Source: Mytilus trossulus (taxonomy: Eukaryota; Mollusca; Bivalvia; Mytilida; Mytilidae). From it: a stretch of DNA of 64,000 nucleotides. The notes below the pieces were generated by a model, which saw only the letters and a program-made list of their open reading frames with translations, was not told the origin of the DNA and did no database searches. Each line of letters begins with the position of its first letter. The stretch's first letter is position 1. Of the stretch, positions 23,056-34,700 are shown piece by piece. The position numbers were made by a program, and so were the translations under genes. Where the stretch lies: the NCBI RefSeq assembly GCF_036588685.1, contig NC_086380.1, forward strand, positions 32,630,474 through 32,694,473. Direction: 5' to 3'.

Positions 23056-26000
23056 CTGAGCACAACTACGTACGAGCCTAGTGTAGTTTTAGATCAGTCA
23101 ATTTTGTAACAGCTGACGTCTGCCAACTTTATCGTGCAAAACTAAGGATATTTTGTATTATGATTTATAATCTGTGTACCTGTACAGATGACATTTATCC
23201 ATAATCAGAGTAAAATATTATTAAGAGGTAACGTCATTAAAAAAACAGAACTTACATGTTTTTTTCCCTTTTATTTGACAAATACATTTCTGAAACATGT
23301 AACATAAAATATGACTCGGACTTCTTTTAAAATGAATTTTTATATGCATATTGTTGTGTGTATGTTTATTCTACATTGGCTATAGGTAAAGGGAAGGTTT
23401 GGGAGCTCATAAAACATGTTTAAACCAACAGTTTATTTATGCAAGTCCCAAGCCAGAAGCCTCTGGCTTTTTTAGTCTTGAAGGTGTTTTTTTAATTGTA
23501 GTTCTTTTATATATTTTTAGTATGCAGACCCTTTTCACCGACGAAGTACACATTTTTTTCTAAGGTCAATCCGAAGCCCGTCTCCTGGTGCGGAAACCGA
23601 CCGTGCGAGTGCTGAAATCAAGTCGTGGTCGTTAAACACTTCCATGATCATCCTGGGGTGTGATTATCATTTTATGGTAATATATGTTTCCGTATGTCAT
23701 ATGAATTCGTATTGTGCATGCTTTTTGATGGAAAGTGTGACAAAACAATGCACTTTTAATAGCATACCAATGAGACGAGGATTTAGATTATCTAAGATTC
23801 TTATATTACACATTTGATTAAACATATAATCCAGCTTGCTTGAACACAGAATAGAAAGTTATTTTCAGTGTTTAATATTGACAAATTTACCCTTTTGTTT
23901 CTGATGTATATCTACACGTTTGCCATATTTCATAACGCGGTTGTTTTAATTAAAGTGTATCATTCCGTTCTTTTTGTACCTTTGTTTGTTTTTGCGTGAA
24001 ATTAATGTCCCATGGACAGCGTCATTCTTCACACAGAATAAATAACTATTGGTTTATTTTATATAAAATGTCATCCGCTTTAAGAGGAATGTCCTTATAT
24101 ATCATTTTTACTTGCTAGATCAAATAAGAGCTTTGTTTAATAAACTACGATGTTGTGAACATGTGCATATTTATATACATATATCTACAGGTCATTATGT
24201 AAATGTTTACTTTGCGTTAAATATTCATTGTCCATATTGTCTTGTTATGTCTGGAAATGAATAAATAAAAACAGGTCCTTTAGGGTAACCAGTAATAACA
24301 AAACCCATTTTTCACAATTCATCATCACAAAGAGTACAATTCAACTTTGTACTTTAAGATAAAAATAAGGAGATGCGGTATGATTGCCAATGAGACAATT
24401 ATCTACCAGAGTACATATGAAATAGACGCAGGCAATTAAGAGCTACCGTTCGGCCTTCAACAATGAGAAAAATAACATACCGTATAATTGGTTATTGAAG
24501 GCTTTGCCATGAACATGAAACATATAAAACAATTCAATACAGTTAACTAACGGCATAATTTACTTAAGGAACGACTGCAATATTACTTTTTCTGTTTATG
24601 ACGAAATTACTGAAGAAGACAACATGCACAATTTAATTATATGAAAACTACTAAACCCCAAGGAATATTCTCAACTATAGTCCCTTATCTAATGTCAAAA
24701 TATCGGAAGCCAAGAATACATCAAACGAACGGAAAACAACTGTCATATTCCTGTCTTGGTAGGGAAATGTTCTTATGTCAACGATGGAGGAATTAATCTG
24801 GTTTTATAGCTAGTTGAAACAATCTCATGTAATACAGCCGTGTGACATGACATTGTATTGAAAAAATATTGTTAGTAAAACAAACATACATCAAAGGCAA
24901 AATGTGGTAAAGCAGTCAACGTTGTGTTATTACTAAATCACTTTAAAAACACAAATGTTACAACAATGGAAAAACTAAATGACACTTAAATACTATTTAG
25001 AGAAAGAACATAGGAAAAAGGAAAGACAGGAATGCAAAAACTATCCATTGCACTCAGTTACAATGGTGGTATGTAAATATAAAGAAAGCCTCCATGACAT
25101 GCGTGCTGATAATATACTCATTTCTTCGACCATTTTAGATACAATAAACTTGTGTGGATTTGCCAGTCTGTTTCGAACCCTAGTAAGTTCTATTACAAAA
25201 TGTGACTATCTATGACTATCGTACGAAAAAAACCCAACGGCAATTATATGAAGCAACTGCACTGATAAAGGTATAAAACGTGGTTGATGTACCTGTGTGG
25301 AGGTCAAGAATGCCAACAGTTCTTGACTTGACGTTTGAAGTGCTACCTGTCAGTTATAGGAAAAATGAATAAGTCACATTGTGCCAATAAAATATGCCCC
25401 AATTATTAATATATTTAACTTGATTAAATTATTTGTTGAGACTTTAATGGTATAAAATGCCATTGTATTGACAACAAATTTTGAGTAAAGCGAACAGAAA
25501 TCGTAGGATAAATGTTAAAAACTGTTTTCGACCATTTACGATACAATTAAACTTGTGTGGATTTGCCAGTCTGTTCAGAACCCAAAGAACATGCGATCTT
25601 TTACAAAATTTGACGGTGGTACGAACAGAACACATTGAATTACATGAAACAGCTGCACTGACAAATTTTTAAAACATGATTGATGTGGAAGCTAAGATTG
25701 CCAACAGTTCTTGATTTGACGATTTAGACTGACACCTGTCGTTTATAAGGAACTAAATAAGTCACAGTGTGTCAATAAAATATGCTCTAATTAATAATAT
25801 ATTTGACTTGATTAAATCAATTGTTGGGACTTTTATGTCATATGTGGTTAATATTAAACAGTAAAGGACTTGGGAATGGTTTTATTGCAGATTCGTTCAG
25901 GAAAAAACTATATATGAACTGTATGTTAAAATACTTTTATTTAAAAATGTAATTGTAATGAGAATAGAGTTATATGACATATTATGTTTTTTGGAACCGG

Positions 26001-29000
26001 ATAGGCCATTCCTGTAACGTTGAAACAGGGAGTGACGCATTGGTTTCCTGTATTTCGAATTTTACAGTTTCCTTTTTTTTTGCTTTCTTTTAGATTACTG
26101 AACTGCAATTGTTTGAAATTAAGAAAATTTCTATAATTTTACTCATGCCAGATTACAAAAGTAAACGTGTTTTGACACTGTATAAGGTTTTTGTCTATAG
26201 AAATTTCACAACATAAACTTGGAATTGCTTTTTTGTCATTATAACTTTCCCAAATCATGATTTTTAATTGAACTGAAGAAACTATTAGACACTTTTGTGT
26301 ATTGCATACGAACCAAATGCCGTTTTCAACTTTCTATGGCAGGTTTAATTTTTCTTGGTTCTAATAACTTAACATCCTGATGAAGCTATTCCAGATGAAA
26401 TTGTAGTCACCACGCGAATCATAACTAGCTTTTTCTGACATGGAATTATTCAATATATACAACATTCAAAAGGATCAACATATCTAAAGAAAACAGAGGG
26501 CACTATGAGAGGAATTATTTGAGATATGATTTAAAATAGAATTAAACAAGAATTAAAAAACAACAACCATGAAACAATGACACATCTCTTTAGAAATGAT
26601 ACATTATTTGTTTAAATATATGAACAAATATAACGATTTCCAATGTTACTTCTATAAAACCTGAAAAATTATAACATTGGACTTTGATTAATATTAGATA
26701 AAGTATAAAATAAGACTTAAGCTACCAGCGGAAAGAATGGCAAACAACAGTCACATTTCTGACTTGGTAAAGGTATCCTAGAAAATGGTAAATATGCGTA
26801 TCAACAGTTGCAAACTGTGGTACAACGGTGTATATTTAAATATTTTTTTATGTATATGGTGGGAATTAAAAATATCGATACTTCTCGTAATGACGTTTGG
26901 ATTGATTATAGGTATCAGAGGTACCAGGATTATAATTTAATACGACAAACGCACCTTTCGTCTGCAGAAGACTCATCAGTGAAGCTCAGATAAAAAAAGT
27001 TATAAAGCCAAACAAGTAGAAAGTTGAAGAGCATTGAGGACCTAAAATTCCAAAAGGTTGTGCCAAATACGACCAAGGTAAAGCCTGTATTTTACAGGGA
27101 AATATATCTGAACCATATTTTGTCAATAAGATATGTCCCAATTACCTATATATATGACATGATTTAGTCATTTGTTGGGAACTTAATGTCAGGCGGTGTT
27201 AATATTATAAAGTTGAGGACTTTTGTATGGTTGAAATGTCGATATACACAGAATACGAATTGCAATTTGGATGTGTCATAAAATTTAATTAATTTTCTGT
27301 AACAAGAAAAAACCTAAATGAAAGATTTCTTTTGGTTAGCGGAGGTGATATGTTTTATTTTAAGAAAATATATATCAAGATGAAAACATGCGATTTACCA
27401 TCTTTAGGTAACGTTGAAACAAAGAGTGAAGCATTGGTGCCTTCTATTTTGCATTAAACATTTCTTTTGCTGTTGCTTTTAATTAAAGTCACTGAAAAGC
27501 AGCATGCGTTTAAATTCAAACGAATATTATATCTTTTGTCGTGTCATATTGAAAAAGTAAATATTTATTGGCATTGTAAAACATTTTTGTCTGTGAAATT
27601 TCACAATTTACACTTGAGCTTTTTGTATTTTTATGTTTACTTTCAATCAAAAAAACTTTATTTTTTTAGTACAAAAGCAAGGCTATGACAGAATCTGTTT
27701 GTCTTACGTGTACGAATATCATCTCCTTGAGACTTATGTAACTTGACTATTTGAAAATTCCTAAAACACCAAAGGACTATCATGGACAATCAAAACAACT
27801 TTAAACAGATTTCCAAACCTTGTTAAAATCAGATTAATTGAATGGTTTGCGGGTTTCAAAAGTGAATACACCTTACAAGCAAACTTATGAACGAATTATT
27901 TCGACCATTGCAAAACAGCAATATATGTGAGGGCGTTCTTCTCTTGTTTTTAGGTTAGAACATGCACTCTTCTGGTAAGATTGTTCACACCCCTTTGATC
28001 GTTTTTGAAATCAGACAAAAATGAAGCAAGAACTTTTTATACATCACTGGTATATGTCCAGCTTGCATTAGAACACATGTGTGGATGTTAAAAATGTGAA
28101 AAGTTCTTGTTATGACGTTTGGATGGATATCTGTTTTATGTGGAAATAAAAACCACAGTTTGCCATGCCCCAGTTAACTTCATTCATATATAACCTGATT
28201 AAATCGTTTGTAGAGACCTTAATGTCATTGGTTGTTTATTTCAAATGATAGAGGATGTAGGGGATCGTTCAGAATTAAAATTTCATTTGTGATTTTATGT
28301 TTCATACAGTTATGAAAAAGGTGCTATTTTAACACATTTTAAACAGGGTATCCGTTTATTGTTTTTGCTTATAAACAAAATATAGGGTAAAAGAGTTTTA
28401 AAAATATACCGATGCCAAGTCACCCTGAAATAGAGAAAGACGCCTTCATTTCCTGCATTTTTAGATTTCTTTCGTATTTTAAATTTATGTAGGTTACACT
28501 GCATATACCCTTTTTTGAAGACACCGATATTGATGATTGCAGAAGTAAAGGTATTGGATGCTTAAAAAAAATTATTTGTCAAGCAATTCCTTGATATCTT
28601 CATTAAAAAATATATGCTCCCCTGAAACTGAGAACACATCCTCAAAAAATATCATTGAAATATGTTTTTGAAATCAATATTACCATTTAAGAAGATGAAA
28701 TAACCGAAATGAATAAAACATATATGCCAGGAACAACGAATTTGTGATTGAATCAAGTGACTAATTTGCAAAAGAATAAGCAGTAACTGATTCTGTTTCA
28801 TTGTTTTAACCTATTGAAGTACAACCCATTTACTTAATCAGTGATCACAAACATAGAAAATGATAATGGAGAAAGGAAGGGGTGCTCAATTTCATTTTTT
28901 TTCACAAGGCTTACGGGCTGACGATCTTCTGCCTTTTTATATGCTACAGTGCAGTCAATAAATTCTCGTAATATAATCGACAGTAGAAGTTATTTTATCA

Positions 29001-29340
29001 ACCAGGTATCACTGTTTGTGAGCATTATAATGAGGTTGGTGAGTGCCTCTCTTTCACTGTTAAATGATGCCATCTGAAGCACTGATTCGATTACTGAATT
29101 CGTTTAAATGAATTTTATTATTTCGTTATTTTCACACAATGCCCCAGATTAGGAAAGTAAAGATTGTATATAATTATGTCAACATCAATGTGTATTGCCG
29201 TGCAATGTCTAATATCGCAGTAATCCAATTCGATGAAACTAAATGTGCCCCTTTTAAATTTTTACATCTGGTTTTCAAATGGTCTTTTGAAGCTTGTATT
29301 TCATTTTGTTTGGGCTGTACCTGTTGCTGAAGCCTCTACA
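23056..29340 (+). repeat. Segmental duplication, copy 2 (~6.3 kb)
   Basis: Follows copy 1 head to tail. It starts at CTGAGCACAACTACGTACG and ends near CTGTACCTGTTGCTGAAG (29315), which corresponds to TTTGTACCTGTTGCAGAGG at 23025 in copy 1. It has its own changes: a local duplication around 24850-25860, and an inserted dispersed repeat at about 26910-27083. No gene is recognised. Confidence 0.85.
26910..27083 (+). repeat. Insertion of the 355-bp repeat family, specific to copy 2
   Basis: Contains GTACCAGGATTATAATTTAA, then GAAGACTCATCAGTGAAGC and AGTTGAAGAGCATTGAGGA, matching the array at 37681. In copy 1 the flanking sequence GACGTTTGGATTGAT is uninterrupted at 19785. Confidence 0.7.
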
Positions 29341-30700
29341 TCCCTGTTCACGTTTTCATCATGTGTTTATTTATAGGTGTTATTTTTGAACGCGCCGTTC
29401 TATCTAACAGTGCAATGCATTACAAAAAATCACAATGCATGCTCTATGAAATTCCTTTTGCGTCAGTAAATATTAATAATATCAAGTGAAACAATTATAA
29501 ATGACGTTTGAAGGTTTTACTGGAATAAATACATGTTAATCAGTGCGAAAAACTAATATCGAACAAAAAATACTGCTACAGTTTTTGTTTAAACATATTT
29601 TTAATAGAGGCAATATGCATTTGTGCACCTACTTCAGAGGTGAAGTAAAGGTGATATCATCATATATAATAATATTTCATTTAAAAAAATATATATCATG
29701 CAATGTATCAGAAACTTCATTCATGCATCAGTGGGAAAATATTTCATCGTATTAATTTAACAAATCTGACATTAAGAAATAAGACCACTTGTTTGTCCGT
29801 CAACAAATATATTTTTAAAAGTTCCCTTAAGGTACCTCATGTATTTGCAACATTTCCCCTTTCAAAATTTAAGTGATTTGTCTTGTGTTAAAAAAGAAAA
29901 ACTAACGTGTCAGACAATAAATTTAATTAGATAAACGCTTCATGTTGTTCTGTCAAAAACATGCAAATTATTCAATTTTATATGCAAATTAACTTGACCT
30001 GAAATAATACATTGTAATTTAACGTAGGGACGACTTTATCACAGTTGATGTTGGTCATGATACGGTTCGTTGATTGATTTGTTTTATTCTGATTTCCGAT
30101 CGGCTGGCCGATACGGAAAATAATACTTCTAAAAGGAGCTGGCTCCACTTTTAAATACACTTTAAGGTAAGAGAAATATATATCAATAATTACATATAAA
30201 CAAAAAGCATGTTTTATGCCGGCGAAGTGGTTACGTTCAATATTGGTATACATTTGATACTATGCAAAGTTGACCTTAAATTGACTTGACAAATCCTTTA
30301 GGTTCCTGTTGGAATAATGCCCAACCATTTTTACGGAGTTTACATTTTTGAGTTTCTGATTTTAAAAAGTTCCTGTGTAAACCTTCATTTAGCAAGTAAA
30401 TCAAGAGAAGCACATTGAACGCTATATATCTATAACTTTGTTTTATTATTTATTATTGTTGCATATACATTTCACATTAAAACGTAAGAACACACCAAGG
30501 CAAACAAAAAACAATCGTCACAATGGCAAAAGAAAAATAATAGACAAAAAATAAAAAAAACAACACAAAAATCCACCAAACATTATACTGGACGGAAATA
30601 CCTCACCAAAACTGAGTAAACTCAGATACACCGGACAGGTCATACTATATTACCAACATGCAGAAATAAAATATATTAAGATACACTTACTTTCCTATTA
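29341..30700. other. Intergenic, no gene seen
   Basis: AT-rich DNA between the duplicated block and the first Pif-like gene. Short open frames show no family resemblance or splice support. Confidence 0.45.
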
Positions 30701-30709
30701 AGGAGATAT

Positions 30710-31095
30710 AAAAATAAAAAGATGTGGTATGCTTGCTTATAAGACATCTATACATCATCGATTAAACGACATAAAATGGAAGGTCGTGCAAAATGAATTA
30801 AACAAAATAATGGGTATGAGACAAGGAGAAATTAACAATCATAAAACAAAAGAGACGTAGCAGAAATGGTAACTTTATTTGATGATACTGTTGTAAAAGT
30901 GAGAGGTTTAGCGCTATGAAAACCAGGTTCAATCCACCATTTTCTACATCAAAAAATGCATGTACCACGTCAGGAATATGAAAGTTGTTGTCCATTCGTT
31001 TGATGTGTTTTGTCATTTAGGTTTGCCATGTGATTAGGGACTTTCCTATTGAATTTTCCTCGGAGTTAAGTTTTTTTGTGATTTTACTCTTCAAC
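30710..31095. repeat. Two dispersed mussel repeats upstream of the Pif-like gene
   Basis: 30710-30850 is a diverged minus-oriented copy of the AGATGTGGTATG..TTGC family. 30925-31095 is a plus-oriented copy of the AGGGACTTTCC..TTGAATTTTCCTC family. Regulatory sequence of the gene may lie between here and 31677, but I see no distinctive core element. Confidence 0.55.
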
Positions 31096-31683
31096 CGTCT
31101 TGACCAAAAACATGTGTTGACAAGGAGCAATAATTGCATGATGTATATGTTTTGATGAGGGTCTTTTTACTTTTGAGTTTAAAGTTAATATAACTAGCCA
31201 TTAAACATGTGGTCTTCATGACACACGACGCTTAAAAAACACGATGAGGCAAATAAAGACAGTTACCATCCATTACCGAAGCTAATATTTTTAATAGACC
31301 AACAAAAAGGTATCTAAAACAAAAGCTGGCAGCCTGTGTTACACTTTCAACAGCAAAAATGAAAAAAAGTTAAGCAATTTGTTAGTCATATTGTGATGTC
31401 ATCAAGCTCAATATGACATGAAAAACCTTTATAATTGAATAAAATGTCCACGAAAATTGATAGATGATTCATAGTGCTTTTTGATTTATTTATGACAACA
31501 ATTATAAACAATCAAACTCATATAAAAAGCAATCAAATTGCTAATATATGATAACATTTAATAAATTTAATTGCATCTCCAATAAACAATTTATGTTCAC
31601 ACTGTAAATATTTGTCATCTTTGTCATTGCCATATATCTGTTTCTGTTAATTGGTATGTTTTGAAAATATTTTTCAGAAAACA

Positions 31684-31765
31684 ATGATGAAGTCAAAGAT
31701 CACCAATTATGTTGCTTTTATTATTTTTTGTTTGTGGATAATGTCGACTTCGGCTGATAGTAACG
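31684..31765 (+). CDS. PIF: Pif-like gene 1, exon 1: signal peptide
   Basis: Encodes MMKSKITNYV, then a hydrophobic AFIIFCLWIM core, with likely cleavage after STSA. It ends in phase 1 at a GTATGT donor. Two adjacent ATGs are available and the first is chosen. A TTTTTCAG acceptor lies seven bases upstream of the ATG. Confidence 0.85.
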
Positions 31766-34700
31766 GTATGTACACTTTTTTAAATTTTATATGATATACC
31801 TGCTAAAACAAAAACAAAGATCCTTTCATCACAAAACACCTTATCGTTATTCCAAGCTGACCCGAGAATCTTACCCGCTTGAACTATTGACGCCATACAA
31901 CAATCACTTTTCCATTGTGTCGTCACATACTTTATATAATGACGTCAAAATTTAACGGGAACCTGTGTGATATCCAGTAATGGGGGATAAATAGCGATAA
32001 GATGAATTCCAATAATATGGACTTCAAAAATAAAAAAAATATAAATCCTCTTCAATTTCGTACTTTATTTAGACGCTAAATCTTTTGAAGGCGAAATGCG
32101 CGTCTCGAGAAAAATATGTGATATGACAGTCAATCAGACAACTCACCACAAGAGACCAAAATTTTGAAAGCAGATTGCAAAATTCAGAGGTTCACTTACA
32201 AAATTTGACAATATGACAAGTAATAAATTCTTCCCTTTCTTCCTCAGTGAAGAGCGAAAAAGAGAACAGACGAAAGACATACAATTATAACAGATTAAAA
32301 ATCACAATAAACCAATTTTGATTTATCTTATATACATGAGATACACCGGCTGCCACACGTACAGTCGGGGTAACTTATGTCATTCTTTAATTGTGACGTA
32401 ATAAAAGGCATTTTGACATCATAAAATATATTTGCACGAATATAAAAGTCTACATAGAAAATGTGAGAGTTTGCATTGATCATACGCGAAAACTTTAATA
32501 TGAATGAAATGCTTCGGAAGGGCTAGATGTCCCTATTTCACTAATGACATCCTCCCTGTGATCGTCTTGTTAAAATAGTGATAGAACTTTTTTTAAAGCT
32601 GTATTGTACTTGAATAAAAGACTTTTATCATGCGATAAATATGGCCGATTGATAAATTTGTCCTGCCTATTCTTAAAACATTTCATAGAAATCACTCATG
32701 TTATTACTATTAAAAAGAAGGATTTAAAAAATGTATTAAAAAGAACCGAACTCAAAGACAAATTCAAAGTGGAAGTCCATAAATCTGACGAATCTAACAA
32801 TGACCTCGTATCTCTTATTTGAAAACAAGGTCAATATTTTAAATCAGCTGTAATTATAGTTTGTCATGTTAAATGGTGCATTTTTATTTTAGAATGACGC
32901 GAGTTATTGATAAAATATACTTAAGTTCAATCAGATAGAAATAAATGAATATTTAAAGTTAGTGAATAGTTTTTATTTGCACAAATGATGAAAAAAATGC
33001 TTGATTTAGGGAAATGTTTAACAAAATTGTCACATAAACCCATCACATATTTTTTCCCGAAATAGTGATGCAAATTTCATTAAAGATAACACCCCCTCGA
33101 AATTCAGATAATTTGTGTCAAAGTAATATTGATAGATTCATTAATACTATGATACTTACAATCACTTAGTCCTTTCAAGTACTTGTTTTGAAACTATATT
33201 TTTGAATATGACTGTTAATGATAGACTTTTGCTATCTCTAATATGTCAAAGAATGAAAAAAGACGAAAAGACAATCAACAATACACAAACAAATCAAAGA
33301 AAACTAAAAACTAAAGAACCCTTCAAAAACGCGGACACAATTTACGTGTTTACGAAACATATTTATTAACCGAAAGTGGTGTAATTGTTGCTGAATTTTG
33401 ATGAAGAATACCTCCTGCACCATTTCAAAACTGAAGTACAATTACCAAAAAAAATATTCTTACAATTTTCAAAACAAAGCAAGGCAGTAAATGTCCCTCA
33501 CAAACACTCTCTTCTCGTAGATTTTCAATTCTGAAATTTTGAAAGTCCTTTCTATAGAAGTGTTTTGCGTTACAATACGATACATAAAAAAACCTGCAAT
33601 TTTTTTAGGTTTTATTGGAAGACTTATGTTTTTTAACAAGCTGTCCAATTTTTTTTAATTCGATCATCATAGTTATCATCTTATCACATGATTATTTGTA
33701 TTCAAGTTAGGCATTTAATGTTAGCATACGATCTCAGCTGAAATTTAAATACCTTTTGCCACAAATGCAACAACCGAATGCGATTCAAAAGTAATTTAAA
33801 AATTGAGACGAGTCTGTTGATAACATATGTTCAACTGAGATGTTTCCAAGAAGCATAAAATATTTAATCACAAACAAAAATCAAACAGAAACCTCGATGA
33901 GTTTTTGATAGTCAATTTCTTTTTATCGTCTTTTTTCTGCTCTTATTATAGGTTACACAGAACAAGGAGATATAATATTTCTGTTAGATGGATCTGATAG
34001 CATATCAGATGCAGAATTTTTAGAACAAAAGAAATTAGTAGAACATTTTATTACCCAGACTGACATTGGATCCGATAGGGTACGTGTTGGTGTCATTGTT
34101 GTAAGCTCGGACATTGGTGATACCATTAGTTTTGCTCATTCCGCGAACAAAAATAATCTTATAAAACAACTTGATCAACTGCAACAGCCACAAGATGGCA
34201 GTAGAATTGACTTAGGAATAAATAGAATAGAAAGAATGTTTTTCACAGAAGGGCGTTCTGAAATGACACAAATAGGTGTTATCATCACGGATGGTCGATC
34301 AAAGTACCCGGATGCTAGTAAAGGTGAAAGCGAGGCATTAAAATCGATTGGAATTCATTTATTCAGCGTTGGTGTTGGAAGGCTGGTAGATGAGAAGCAA
34401 TTGAAATCGATGGCTTTTAGTCCGAATGAATACTTTTATATCGAACCATTTCATATGGCTGTAGATAAACTATTACAAGCAGTAAGAAAGCTGACAATTC
34501 CTAATCAATCAGGTAAGTTTCTGGTAGTGCCCTTCTTTAGTAGAATTTCGTTTAATGGTTTATTCAAAGTATCCATGACAGATTTGCTTTCTTAAGTTGT
34601 AAAATAACAAATTCAAAGATTCTTTGATCCGTTTTCATAAATGTCATTTGTTTTGTGGTACTAAAAAAAACCCACAGAAACTTCATATTTAACAGCAATA

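Noticed and set aside
34236-34595. ATG at 34236 as a start of a 119-residue protein
   Set aside because: It is an internal Met of the VWA exon; the frame is open upstream to the acceptor at 33951, and the end beyond 34512 is intron.
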